This document shows, piece after piece, positions 8,360-17,156 of a DNA stretch of 64,000 nucleotides (positions within the stretch are counted from its first letter, which is position 1; each line of letters starts with the position of its first letter). Source of the stretch: Spirochaeta sp. UBA5339 (GTDB lineage: Bacteria; Spirochaetota; Spirochaetia; DSM-2461); NCBI GenBank assembly GCA_002408085.1, contig DHQL01000011.1, forward strand, positions 62,001-126,000. Direction: 5' to 3'. The notes under the pieces are model-generated. The model saw only the letters and a list, made by a program, of their open reading frames with translations. It did no database searches and was not told the DNA's origin. The position numbers and the translations under genes are program-made.

Positions 8360-9688
8360 ATCCAAACTGAAAAACATCATCTAATTCCCGGAACCTTTCC
8401 CTTCAATCCCCGGAAGGTTCCCTTCTATTACGGCTGGATTGCCCTGGTGGCAGGGGGTCTTGGCATTCTGTTCAGCATCCCCGGACAGACCATGGGAGTT
8501 TCGGTCTATACTGACCATCTTATTGAGGGGCTGAAACTCAGCCGTGTACAGATATCCACGGCCTATATGATCGGCACGCTGACCAGCTCTTTTATTATGA
8601 CAAGGGCGGGGATCTTCTATGACCGCTTCGGCGCAAGAGTTGCCGCGGCAGGTTCCGCAGCGGGACTGGGACTCTGTCTTATGCTTCTCTCACGGTCTGT
8701 GGAAATAACTTCGAGTATCAGCAAGCTGACAGGATTGGGCGGAGTCTCTACAGCCTTCGGCTTTATGATTGTCGGTTTTTTCGGCATACGCTTTTTCGGA
8801 CAGGGTGTTCTGACCCTGGTCTCCCGGGGAATGGTGATGCGCTGGTTTGAGACCCACAGAGGTTTTGCGGCTGCCATTATGGGCATCTTCACTACCTTCG
8901 GCTTCTCCTACGCTCCCCGGCTTCTGCAGACCCTGATCGATCACTCGGGGTGGAAGGGCTCCTGGTTGAACACCGGTCTTGCCCTGATTGTGCTGATCGT
9001 TCCCTTTATCATCATCGTTTTTAGAGACAGTCCCGAGGACTGCGGCATGGAAATCGAAGAGGGAGTAAAGATCCGCACCGGCAGCAAGGCCGTAAAGGGT
9101 AAGGCAGTGGAGACAAAAACCCTTCAGGAGGCGAGACGGGACCCTGCCCTCTGGTGCTACATGGCCCTCCTCTTCTTCTGGGCCCTCTACAACACGGCCT
9201 TTACCTTCCATGTCACATCCATCTTCGGATCTCTGGGCAGAACCACAGCCCAGGCGGTGGCCATTTTCTTTCCCATATCGGTTATCTCCGTGGCGGCCCG
9301 ATTTCTGGGAAGCTGGCTCAGCGATATTATCGATCTGAAGTATCAGTACTATCTGATGACCATCTCCATCGCCATCGGCGGCTATGCCCTGACCCTGCCC
9401 TATAACAGCCTGTCTGCGGCACTGCTGATCATCGGTCTTGGTCTGGGAGGAGGTATCTTCGGCGTGCTGAACTCGGTCACATGGCCCAAGCTCTACGGAC
9501 GGGAACATCTTGGAGCCATTTCGGGAATGGCCATGAGTTTTATAGTGGCAGGGAGCGCCCTGGGTCCCTGGAGCTTCAGCATGCTGGAGAAAATCTGGGG
9601 ACACTACAGACACACCGGCTGGATGGGCGTTATCGCCGCCGCTCTGATCGGTGCAGCGGGACTGCTGTTTCTGGGCAGAGAGACCTAG
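8360..9688 (+). CDS. MFS transporter (oxalate/formate antiporter-like)
   Basis: About 442 residues with 12 predicted TM helices; the family opening PFYYGWIALVAGG and the loop FYDRFGAR after TM2 place it in the major facilitator superfamily near the OFA/monocarboxylate group. The substrate is unknown. Start choice is unusual. The conserved first helix begins upstream of the first in-frame GTG (8447), and no ATG, GTG or TTG is in frame before it. A good AAGGAG at 8348-8353 is followed after 6 nt by an in-frame ATC at 8360, proposed here as the initiator. The gene converges on the following chemoreceptor with a 4-bp overlap. Confidence 0.75.
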   Translation: MQTEKHHLIPGTFPFNPRKVPFYYGWIALVAGGLGILFSIPGQTMGVSVYTDHLIEGLKLSRVQISTAYMIGTLTSSFIMTRAGIFYDRFGARVAAAGSAAGLGLCLMLLSRSVEITSSISKLTGLGGVSTAFGFMIVGFFGIRFFGQGVLTLVSRGMVMRWFETHRGFAAAIMGIFTTFGFSYAPRLLQTLIDHSGWKGSWLNTGLALIVLIVPFIIIVFRDSPEDCGMEIEEGVKIRTGSKAVKGKAVETKTLQEARRDPALWCYMALLFFWALYNTAFTFHVTSIFGSLGRTTAQAVAIFFPISVISVAARFLGSWLSDIIDLKYQYYLMTISIAIGGYALTLPYNSLSAALLIIGLGLGGGIFGVLNSVTWPKLYGREHLGAISGMAMSFIVAGSALGPWSFSMLEKIWGHYRHTGWMGVIAAALIGAAGLLFLGRET

Positions 9689-11919
9689 TCTTCGGTCAGA
9701 GCAATCAGCCGCCGGATGGCATCACCGGTGGCATGCTCCATACCCGAGGCGTTAACAATGGCCTCAGCAAGACTGCTGCAACTGACCATCATCTTCTCTA
9801 CCCGGCTGTTTACATCTTCACTCAGTTCATGAAGCTGTTTCAGGCTGCTCTCGGCTCTGATCCTGCCCTCTTTAAGTTGTGCCGACTCCTTCAGCACCTG
9901 ATCCGATTCCTGCTGTACCGATTTCAGGCTGCTGCGGATATAGTCACCCAGGCGGTTCTGCTCATCAAGGACTGTCTTCATCTGACTGAGGTCGCTTCGG
10001 AATCCGGCAATGCTGCTCTGAATACCCTCGAAACTGCCCTCAACGGCTCCTGTTGCCTCAACCATCAGGGCAATCTCATTCAGAATTTCCTTAAGCTCCT
10101 TGTCTGAGTCCGTGGACTGCAGGGCGGTCTGCTCGGCGAGCTTTCTGATCTCATCCGCAACAACGGCAAAGCCCTTACCGGCCTCACCGGCATGGGCAGC
10201 CTCGATGGCGGCATTCATGGCCAGCATATTGGTCTGGCTTGAGATATCCGAGATCAGGTCGTTGATCTCGACCAGTCTTTCCGAACGTCTGCTGACCCCC
10301 TGTACCAGCTGACTCATCCGTTCCAGAACCTCCTCTCCCGATTCACTGGAGGCCGAAAGCTGGGCGAAGGAGCCTTCCATGCTGCCGAAGCGTTCCAGAA
10401 GAACAACAGTCTCTTCCAGAAGGGTTTTGATGGTATCAGTGGCCTTACCGGTCTCACCGGACTGTCTCAGGATTCCCTCATTAAGTTTTGTCAGAAAGGA
10501 GTTCAGCAGGGCCGAGGCTTCACTGTTCTCCGCCAGCCCCCTGTTCTGGCTGTTGATTCCAGTCTCTACGGCCTCAACCTGATGACCTATCTCCTTCATG
10601 GCCAGCCGGGCAGTATCCATACTGTTCCCCAGGGAGCGTCCGGACTCGTTGAGCTGGCCGCCTGCATGGCGGATCTCCCCGAAGAGTTCTTTCAGGCGGT
10701 CAGATGAGAGCTCCAGGTCCCGGCTGAAGTGGTCACTGTCTTCCTTGGCCTGTGTAAACTGTTTGGCCAGAAGAAAGGCCATGGCCAGGACAAACCCGAC
10801 CATTCCGTAACTGAGAACTGCCCCGGTTTGAAGGATCAGCAGGGCATTCAGAAGATCATTGAAAAATGTAGCAAAGAGTATTGCCAGAGCGGCGATAACA
10901 TATCCCACATTGGGACGTTTCCGGATTGTAAGAACAACTCCCAGATAGATCAGGTAGAGAATCTGGAGGATCATAACAATCTGCTGCGCCGTCATAAGAG
11001 AGGTAAATACCATTGACGGGCCAAAGAGGATCAGCAGACAGTAGGCTGCGGAAATTCCTATGGAAATCTTCACAGGAAGCCCTTTGACATCCTCCGGATA
11101 GAGCTGCTTCATCAGCAGGATCATGGCAGTGGCAATGGTGGCAAAGGTCAGGTACTCAATACGGATCAGAACATGCCAGCTCAGGAAGGGAAGAATTTCC
11201 TGAAGAAAAACAGACTCTGTCACCAGAGTACGAAGCACGGCAATCAGGGTGAAGATAAAAAAGAAAAGCACAGATCTTTCACGCATCAGAATATAGAGAA
11301 CCAGATAGTAGAGCAGCATGGAGAGGGCCAGACCGATCATCATCATCTCCATCCCGCGCCTCAGATCCCAGCGGGACTTCATGGCACCATACTCCCCCAG
11401 AATAACATCCTGCTGAAGACCTCCGCCGGCCTGATGGAAGTTGCTGACCTGAATGGTGATATCAAGAGTTTCAGTACCGGCAGGAACGGGATAGAGCTCC
11501 TGATTATACATGGGTTTTGTAGATTCCTTATCGGTTCCCGGTATCCCCGCCTGACCCACAAGTTCCCCGTTCAAGTAAATCCTGTAGGAATTGTTGGGTC
11601 TTTTCAGATGGATTGCCAGGGCCGGCTGGTCACCGGACAGCTTGATAACTGCGGAGTAGCTGGCGTAACCCGTAGATCCGGGACTGCCGCCGCCGGGGGC
11701 CTTGTAGGTACTCCAGTAGGAGGGCACTGAAATATACCGGCCATCTGAACCCGACTCAGTCAGCTGCTGCTGCCAGGCAAAAGACCAGTTACCGCTCAGG
11801 GTGACTGAAGAAGAGTTCCAGTCATGTCCGGAAAGATCAATTCCCCCCTGCTCTACACGCTGACCCCATACACAGATGGTGATCAGTAAAAAAAGTACTA
11901 TGAGGCCATATTTTTTCAT
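9685..11919 (-). CDS. Methyl-accepting chemotaxis protein with 7TM-DISM sensor
   Basis: 744 residues. A signal peptide (1-19) is followed by a periplasmic beta-sandwich domain of the 7TMR-DISM extracellular type (about 25-185, with LSGNWSFAW and FHQAGGGLQQD), seven TM helices (about 195-390) and a cytoplasmic coiled coil carrying the chemoreceptor signalling tip TNMLAMNAAIEAAHAG and then FAVVADEIRKLAE. The periplasmic fold resembles carbohydrate-binding jelly rolls, so a sugar-like ligand is likely but unproven. It signals to CheA/CheW. No HAMP domain is apparent, as usual for 7TM receptors. Confidence 0.9.
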   Translation of the reverse strand: MKKYGLIVLFLLITICVWGQRVEQGGIDLSGHDWNSSSVTLSGNWSFAWQQQLTESGSDGRYISVPSYWSTYKAPGGGSPGSTGYASYSAVIKLSGDQPALAIHLKRPNNSYRIYLNGELVGQAGIPGTDKESTKPMYNQELYPVPAGTETLDITIQVSNFHQAGGGLQQDVILGEYGAMKSRWDLRRGMEMMMIGLALSMLLYYLVLYILMRERSVLFFFIFTLIAVLRTLVTESVFLQEILPFLSWHVLIRIEYLTFATIATAMILLMKQLYPEDVKGLPVKISIGISAAYCLLILFGPSMVFTSLMTAQQIVMILQILYLIYLGVVLTIRKRPNVGYVIAALAILFATFFNDLLNALLILQTGAVLSYGMVGFVLAMAFLLAKQFTQAKEDSDHFSRDLELSSDRLKELFGEIRHAGGQLNESGRSLGNSMDTARLAMKEIGHQVEAVETGINSQNRGLAENSEASALLNSFLTKLNEGILRQSGETGKATDTIKTLLEETVVLLERFGSMEGSFAQLSASSESGEEVLERMSQLVQGVSRRSERLVEINDLISDISSQTNMLAMNAAIEAAHAGEAGKGFAVVADEIRKLAEQTALQSTDSDKELKEILNEIALMVEATGAVEGSFEGIQSSIAGFRSDLSQMKTVLDEQNRLGDYIRSSLKSVQQESDQVLKESAQLKEGRIRAESSLKQLHELSEDVNSRVEKMMVSCSSLAEAIVNASGMEHATGDAIRRLIALTED

Positions 11920-12231
11920 CCTCCCAATACTACCAAAAATGAAGGGATTGTAAAGCTCTTTAATAAATTAATACAACCTTAATAGAAGCTTGTCGGAAAG
12001 CTGATTTTCCGATCCGAAAACCCAGCGTAGATTTCCTACATTTATGTTATAATATAAAGATATTCCTCCTCCAAAGCCCCCTTAAACAGGGGCAGAAAGT
12101 GTAGCGCTGTAAAGCAACAGATTTACTATTGCCATATTATCGACTTCCATGTTAACTTCAGTTCAAAAATACGTAATATGTATTTATTTGCATATTAAAC
12201 AACACTATTCGTATTAACGATGGGGTAATTC
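11920..12231. other. 312-bp gene-free divergent region before the 5-oxoproline operon
   Basis: No convincing ORF. It holds a small hairpin, CGGAAA (11994-11999) with TTTCCG (12006-12011), an isolated TATAAT at 12048-12053 without a good -35, a short GC hairpin (GCCCC...GGGGC) near 12075-12092, and an inverted repeat AAATAC-N7-GTATTT at 12167-12185 close to the operon start. The last is the best operator candidate. Confidence 0.4.
12167..12185. promoter_or_regulatory. Inverted repeat upstream of the DUF1445 gene
   Basis: AAATAC-N7-GTATTT, 47 bp before the first ATG of the operon, in an AT-rich stretch that probably contains the promoter. The dyad size suits a small dimeric regulator. No regulator gene adjoins the operon. 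Confidence 0.35.
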
Positions 12232-13011
12232 ATGTATAAAACCGGAAAAGATATTCGAAATGCTATCAGAAAGGAAGAGTGGACCAGTTCCACCTCGGGA
12301 CAGGCCGGCGGCTGTGTTCAGGCCAATCTCTGCATCCTTCCGGGAGACTGGGCCTATGACTTTCTTCTTTTTGCCCAGAGAAATCCCAAACCCTGCCCCC
12401 TGGTTGAGGTGGGAGACAGAGGAGAATACCTTACAAAGCAGATAGCCGACGGCGGCGACATCAGAACAGACATTCCCCGTTACTATATCTATAAGGATGG
12501 TGTTAAGTCCGAAGAGGTCCTTAATCTGAAGGATCTCTGGCAGGATGACTTTGTCTACTTCCTTCTGGGCTGCAGCTTCTCCTTCGAACAGGCTCTGCTT
12601 TCGGCGGGACTGGAAGTCCGCAATATCACCGAAGGACGGAACGTACCCATGTATATTACCAATATCATGTGCCGGGATGCCGGACGCTTTGTCAATGTTC
12701 CCATGGTGGTCAGCATGCGTCCCTTTACTCCTGAAAATGCCAGGAAAGCCGCCGAGGTGACAAGATTCTATCCCGCGGTCCATGGAAGCCCCGTTCATAT
12801 CGGCGATCCCGCAGAGATCGGTATCAAGGATATCAGCACCCCCGACTTCGGAGACCCCGTGACCATAAAAGAGGGAGAGGTTCCCGCCTTCTGGGCCTGC
12901 GGTGTTACACCCCAGATGGCCGTGATGATGGCCAGGCCCCCTCTGATGATCTCCCATGCCCCGGGACATATGTTCGTGGGAGACATTCAGGACAGGGAGT
13001 TCGGTATATGA
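12232..13011 (+). CDS. DUF1445/YcsI-family protein (D-glutamate cyclase N-terminal half)
   Basis: 259 residues, full length for the DUF1445 family. Recognisable blocks are WTSSTSGQAGGCVQANLCILP near the start, FLLGCSFSFEQAL near residue 112, RNVPMYITNI and the C-terminal ACGVTPQMAVM followed by ISHAPGHMFVGD. In human DGLUCY (D-glutamate cyclase) this domain is fused to a DUF4392 domain; here DUF4392 is the next gene, overlapping by 4 bp. The likely role is in interconverting D-glutamate and 5-oxo-D-proline. It is the first gene of the pxp operon, with GGGG as ribosome site before ATG 12232. Confidence 0.88.
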   Translation: MYKTGKDIRNAIRKEEWTSSTSGQAGGCVQANLCILPGDWAYDFLLFAQRNPKPCPLVEVGDRGEYLTKQIADGGDIRTDIPRYYIYKDGVKSEEVLNLKDLWQDDFVYFLLGCSFSFEQALLSAGLEVRNITEGRNVPMYITNIMCRDAGRFVNVPMVVSMRPFTPENARKAAEVTRFYPAVHGSPVHIGDPAEIGIKDISTPDFGDPVTIKEGEVPAFWACGVTPQMAVMMARPPLMISHAPGHMFVGDIQDREFGI

Positions 13012-13886
13012 AACTCTTTGCCTCACAGATTGAAACCCTGATCCAGCAGGATCCCGGAAAAAGAGGACTGAACACCTGGGCGGTACAGGACCAGATCCTC
13101 CCAGCCGGACTCTCCCTTCTTTCAGGGAACCATATCCTTCTGGCAACTGGATTCTATATCTTAAGTGCCGATGCCATCGAAACAGACGGCCCTCCGGGGG
13201 CTTTGATTCTGGCCCATGCCCTGGAACAGATGGGCAAGAGGGTTACTCTGCTCTTTGACAGCCACTCAGTGCAGATAATGGAAGCAGGACAGAGGGCTCT
13301 GGGCAGCAGCATTGAGATGATAAGCCTGGAGCCAGGTAGGGTTCCCGAAGCCAAAGATCTAATAAAAGAAGAGACAACCCACTTTATCGCCCTTGAACGG
13401 CCGGGGCAGGCGGTGGACGGCTCCTTCTACAACTTCAGCGGCAGGTGCATCGATGCCTATCATGCCTGTCTGGATCATATCTTTGCAGGATGCATGGACC
13501 GGGGCATAAAAACTATCGGCATAGGCGACGGCGGTAACGAGCTGGGGATGGGCACCGTTTCCACAGCAGTGGACAGTCACCACAGCCTGAACCGCCCCTT
13601 CAGCTGCCAGACCGCCGCCGATTTCTGCATCTGCGCGGGAGTGAGCAACTGGGCCGGATACGCCCTGTGTGCCCTGTTCTCGGGAATCAGGGGAGAGGAT
13701 CTGATGCCCGATCCCGCAGTGCTTACGGATATTCTGGAGGCAATTGTGGAAGCGGGTGCCGTGGACGGCATCAGCGGAGAAGCACGGAATACCGTGGACG
13801 GTCTCCATGAGGACTGGGAGATGACGGTGTACAGAACCCTCTTCAATCTATCATCAAAAAGAGAAAGGGAGCTCATAAGCCAATGA
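13008..13886 (+). CDS. DUF4392 protein (D-glutamate cyclase C-terminal half)
   Basis: 292 residues. The motifs ATGFYI near 47, ETDGPPGA near 59 and GIGDGGNELGMG near 171 are those of the DUF4392 domain, which forms the C-terminal half of eukaryotic D-glutamate cyclase. The start overlaps the DUF1445 stop (ATGA), and the stop overlaps pxpB by 4 bp, so the two proteins are made together and plausibly form one enzyme. The Gly-rich GDGGNE segment looks like a phosphate or carboxylate-binding loop. Confidence 0.88.
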   Translation: MKLFASQIETLIQQDPGKRGLNTWAVQDQILPAGLSLLSGNHILLATGFYILSADAIETDGPPGALILAHALEQMGKRVTLLFDSHSVQIMEAGQRALGSSIEMISLEPGRVPEAKDLIKEETTHFIALERPGQAVDGSFYNFSGRCIDAYHACLDHIFAGCMDRGIKTIGIGDGGNELGMGTVSTAVDSHHSLNRPFSCQTAADFCICAGVSNWAGYALCALFSGIRGEDLMPDPAVLTDILEAIVEAGAVDGISGEARNTVDGLHEDWEMTVYRTLFNLSSKRERELISQ

Positions 13887-14533
13887 ACGAACCCTACCTG
13901 ATCGGAGACTCCTGTCTCTGCTGGTCCTTCGGTGACAGTATCGATGAACTGACCGTAAGAAAGACCCTCCATATATATGGAACTCTGAAAAGTTACCTTA
14001 AATCAGAAGAGGGAGGAGTGCTGGATATTGTTCCCTCATACAAGAGCATTGCCCTCCACTTCGATCCCCTTTCCGAGAACCCCGAAGATCTGCAGAAGAG
14101 GGCCGGCAGCCTGATTGAGTATGAAATGAAGGCTCTGAATGAGTCCTCTGAGCTTCCCGAACTGCCCGGCAAAGAGGTCATCATCCCGGTGGTCTATGAC
14201 GGAGAGGATCTGGGACTTGTTGCTGAGCACTGCGGATTCTCCAAAGAGGAAGTGATCAGAAGACACTGTGATGGTGAATACCTTGTGGCCATGGTGGGAT
14301 TCAAGCCCCACTTTCCCTATCTTATGGGACTTGATCCGGCTCTGGAGACACCCAGACTGCCCAGTCCCCGGACCAGAATTCCCGCTGGGGCAGTTGCCAT
14401 CGGCGGTGCCCAGACGGGAATCTATCCCCAGGAGTCTCCCGGGGGATGGAACCTGATCGGGAGCTGTGATCCCGAGATTCTAAAGCAGGTGCTTCCCGGA
14501 GACAGACTGAAAATGAAGGAGGTAAAGAGATGA
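13883..14533 (+). CDS. pxpB: 5-oxoprolinase subunit PxpB (KipI-like)
   Basis: 216 residues, carboxyltransferase C/D-like subunit 1. Family signatures include VPSYKSIALHFDP, PVVYDGEDLGLVAEHCG, MVGFKPHFPYLMGL and the C-terminal GAVAIGGAQTGIYPQESPGGWNLIG. With PxpA and PxpC it forms the ATP-dependent prokaryotic 5-oxoprolinase that opens 5-oxo-L-proline to L-glutamate. Overlaps both neighbours by 4 bp. Confidence 0.95.
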   Translation: MNEPYLIGDSCLCWSFGDSIDELTVRKTLHIYGTLKSYLKSEEGGVLDIVPSYKSIALHFDPLSENPEDLQKRAGSLIEYEMKALNESSELPELPGKEVIIPVVYDGEDLGLVAEHCGFSKEEVIRRHCDGEYLVAMVGFKPHFPYLMGLDPALETPRLPSPRTRIPAGAVAIGGAQTGIYPQESPGGWNLIGSCDPEILKQVLPGDRLKMKEVKR

Positions 14534-15252
14534 AGATAAACTGCGATATAGGCGAAAGAGGCCACGACCACCCCGTGGACATGGCCCTTATGGACAGAAT
14601 ACAGATTGCTAATATAGCCTGTGGAGGCCATGCGGGGGATGAAAGGTCCGTTGCAGCCTTCCGTAAGCTGGCCCAGGAGAAGGGCGTGGAAGTTTCGGCT
14701 CACCTCTCCTACCCGGACAGGGAGAATTTCGGACGCACCACCATCGATATCACTCCCGAGGCCCTTCTGGCATCCCTTGATGAACAATATGCCCTGATGA
14801 ATGATGTAAAAATGGTAAAGTTCCACGGCGCCCTCTACAACGACTGCGCCGCCGATGCCTCACTGGCGGCCCTCCTTGCAGGCTGGCTCGAGAAGCAGGG
14901 GATCAACCGTGTTATGACCCCCTTTGACTCTGAACTGGCTGGGATCTGCGCCGAAAAAGGAATGGAGGTAGTCCCTGAAGCCTTTGCCGAGCGCCGCTAT
15001 GCATGGAGCCGGGAGAGTGGAAAGCTCTCCCTTGTAAGCCGGACCAGGGAGTTTGCCTCAATCCATGATCTGGATGAGGCCGTGGCCCACTCAAAGGCGA
15101 TCTACCTGAACCAGAGTGTTCTGGCCTATGAGGATGACGCCCTGATGTCAGAGCCCACACCTCTTCAGGCACAGACCATCTGCATCCACTCGGACTCCGA
15201 AATAGCCCTGGAACTGGCGGAAGCCCTGAACAGGGAACTGGGAGAGTCATAG
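14530..15252 (+). CDS. pxpA: 5-oxoprolinase subunit PxpA (LamB/YcsF family)
   Basis: 240 residues. The family start INCDIGE, the IANIACGGHAGD block, VSAHLSYPDRENFGR, VKFHGALYN and the C-terminal CIHSDSE match LamB/YcsF proteins, the metal-dependent hydrolase-like subunit of 5-oxoprolinase. Canonical sequences begin DLNxDxGE; here it is MKINCDIGE. The gene overlaps pxpB by 4 bp and is followed 4 bp later by pxpC. Confidence 0.95.
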   Translation: MKINCDIGERGHDHPVDMALMDRIQIANIACGGHAGDERSVAAFRKLAQEKGVEVSAHLSYPDRENFGRTTIDITPEALLASLDEQYALMNDVKMVKFHGALYNDCAADASLAALLAGWLEKQGINRVMTPFDSELAGICAEKGMEVVPEAFAERRYAWSRESGKLSLVSRTREFASIHDLDEAVAHSKAIYLNQSVLAYEDDALMSEPTPLQAQTICIHSDSEIALELAEALNRELGES

Positions 15253-15256
15253 AAAA

Positions 15257-16099
15257 ATGTTCAGGGAATTAAGCAAAGGGATCTATAAAGAGACCTCCGC
15301 ACCGGTTTTCGGGAAGCAGGATATAGGAATCAGTCCCGCAGGAGCCATGGACCTCTTCTCCTACAGCTGCGGCAACAGCCTCCTGAACAATCCTGCAGAC
15401 GCAGAGGCCCTGGAGCTGGTCTATCCTCCGAAGCTGGAAGTACTCGAGGACTGTCTGATCATCCTGACCGGAGGGGCCTTCCAGAAGGTCACCCTCAGAT
15501 CGGAAACAGGAACCGCTGCCGTAGAACACGGTAAGGTTGTTATAGCTGAAAAAGGAAGCATCCTGGAGTTCGGCCCCCGGAAGTACGGTTTCCGGAGCTA
15601 TCTTTGCTACCGCTCCCTGAGGGGGATCTCCAAAGGAGCGCCCTCCCCCGCCGGACGTAAGAGAGCAGCCTACAGCACGCTGAGCGGATGGAGAGATCCC
15701 GAAGGAGCCATCCGGGTTATCAGAGGTCCTGAATACGGCTACCTGAAGAATCCGGAACTCTTTCTGAATGAGGGCTGGACCCTTACTCAGGATATCAGCG
15801 ATATGGGAATGCGCCTCTCCTGCGGCGGCAGGGAGCTTGATCTTGATATGCCCGGCAATATGATCAGCGAGGCCGTAAGCGACGGCACCGTGCAGCTCAC
15901 ACCCAAGGGTCCCATTATCCTGCTGAAACACAGACAGACCGTGGGAGGCTATCCCAGGATTTTCAATGTGATTACCGCGGATGTGGATATGCTTGCCCAG
16001 TACAGCCCCGCCCAGGTGGTTCACTTCAAAGAGGTGAGCCCTGCAGAAGCATACAGCGCCCTTAAGGCGAAAAACGAGGCCCTTGAGGGTCTGCTTTAA
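15257..16099 (+). CDS. pxpC: 5-oxoprolinase subunit PxpC (KipA-like)
   Basis: 280 residues, second carboxyltransferase-like subunit. The start GISPAGAMDLFSYSCGNSLL, the middle RVIRGPEYG and the C-terminal GTVQLTPKGPIILLKHRQTVGGYP are family landmarks. It completes the PxpBAC set, in the gene order B-A-C. ATG 15257 is only 4 bp after pxpA. Confidence 0.95.
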   Translation: MFRELSKGIYKETSAPVFGKQDIGISPAGAMDLFSYSCGNSLLNNPADAEALELVYPPKLEVLEDCLIILTGGAFQKVTLRSETGTAAVEHGKVVIAEKGSILEFGPRKYGFRSYLCYRSLRGISKGAPSPAGRKRAAYSTLSGWRDPEGAIRVIRGPEYGYLKNPELFLNEGWTLTQDISDMGMRLSCGGRELDLDMPGNMISEAVSDGTVQLTPKGPIILLKHRQTVGGYPRIFNVITADVDMLAQYSPAQVVHFKEVSPAEAYSALKAKNEALEGLL

Positions 16100-16147
16100 T
16101 AAGTAAATTAGAATCCCGGAACAGGATTTTGTGATTAGGAGTATAAG

Positions 16148-17017
16148 ATGAGTGTTTTTTACATTGACGGAGAGTACATGGACTCAAAGGATGCGGTACT
16201 GTCCGTAAGCGATATGGCCGTTTTAAGAGGATACGGTATCTTTGATTTCATGCGGACCTATAACGGCCGCCCCTTCTACTTGAAGGAGCACATCCAGCGC
16301 CTCGCCAATTCCGGAGCCCATGTGGGCCTTGATCTCCCCTGCTCTCAGGAGGAGCTCTTTGATATTGTTATGGAGACCCTGAAGCGGAACAGCTTCGAAG
16401 AGTCCAATGTCAGAATCGTCTACACCGGGGGCATCAGCCCCGACTCCGTCACACCCCAGGGCAATGGAAAACTGATGGTTATGGTCACCGAAAAACTGGA
16501 CCTTCCCGAATGGTGGTACACAGACGGTGCCAAAATCATCACCAACGATGTTGAAAGGTATATGCCCGAAGCAAAAAGCACAAACTATATGAATGCCGTT
16601 CTCAGCCTCCAGAAAGCCAAGAAGGCCGATGCCATCGAATCGGTCTATGTGGACAGGGATGGAAGGGTTCTGGAAGGAACAACCACCAACATTTTTCTCT
16701 ATTCAGGCGGCAAATGGGTCACTTCCGACAAGGGAATCCTCCCCGGAATCACCCGGTCTGTAGTCCTTGATCTCCTTGAAGGGGAGTTTGAGGTGGAACT
16801 GAGAGACCTGAGCCGTGAAGACATCAAAAAAGCCGAAGAGGTGATGATCTCCGCCTCCAACAAGGAGATCGTTCCTATAATTCAGGTGGATGAGTTGACC
16901 ATCGCCGACGGCAAACCCGGAGAGAAGACTTTGAAGGTAATGGAGCTCTTTAAGGAGTTCACAACAGCCTACGGTCTTGGTAAGACTGATTCTGTAAAGG
17001 AAAAGACTGCCGTCTGA
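16148..17017 (+). CDS. Class IV aminotransferase (D-amino acid or branched-chain type)
   Basis: 289 residues, fold-type IV PLP enzyme: YIDGEYM start, VLRGYGIFDFMRTYNG, Schiff-base lysine in EAKSTNYMNAV (about residue 142), and GITRS for phosphate binding. It is a diverged paralogue of the enzyme at 7408. Its position directly behind D-glutamate cyclase and 5-oxoprolinase genes favours D-amino acid transaminase, which would make or consume D-glutamate, but the sequence alone does not separate this from branched-chain activity. An AGGAG lies before ATG 16148. The operon terminator follows. Confidence 0.8.
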   Translation: MSVFYIDGEYMDSKDAVLSVSDMAVLRGYGIFDFMRTYNGRPFYLKEHIQRLANSGAHVGLDLPCSQEELFDIVMETLKRNSFEESNVRIVYTGGISPDSVTPQGNGKLMVMVTEKLDLPEWWYTDGAKIITNDVERYMPEAKSTNYMNAVLSLQKAKKADAIESVYVDRDGRVLEGTTTNIFLYSGGKWVTSDKGILPGITRSVVLDLLEGEFEVELRDLSREDIKKAEEVMISASNKEIVPIIQVDELTIADGKPGEKTLKVMELFKEFTTAYGLGKTDSVKEKTAV

Positions 17018-17050
17018 TACCCTTAAAGGCGGCCTGCCCGAGTAAAGCAG

Positions 17051-17078
17051 ATCCTCCCGTCAAGGGGGGATTTTTTTT
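17051..17078 (+). terminator. Intrinsic terminator of the pxp operon
   Basis: Stem ATCCTCCC / GGGGGGAT (one G-U pair) around a 5-nt loop, running into eight T residues at 17071-17078. Confidence 0.85.
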
Positions 17079-17156
17079 ACTTTCAAGACTCCCCCCTCTG
17101 AGGATCGTGTATTATAGTATTGAGAACAGATTGCTTTGACAGATGAAGGGGGACAT

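Noticed and set aside
8617..9613. Minus-strand frames opposite the MFS gene
   Set aside because: Composition lacks protein character, and the plus frame encodes a full 12-TM permease.
12048..12053. TATAAT as promoter of the pxp operon
   Set aside because: No acceptable -35 hexamer, and it lies 180 bp before the first gene; kept only as part of the gap description.
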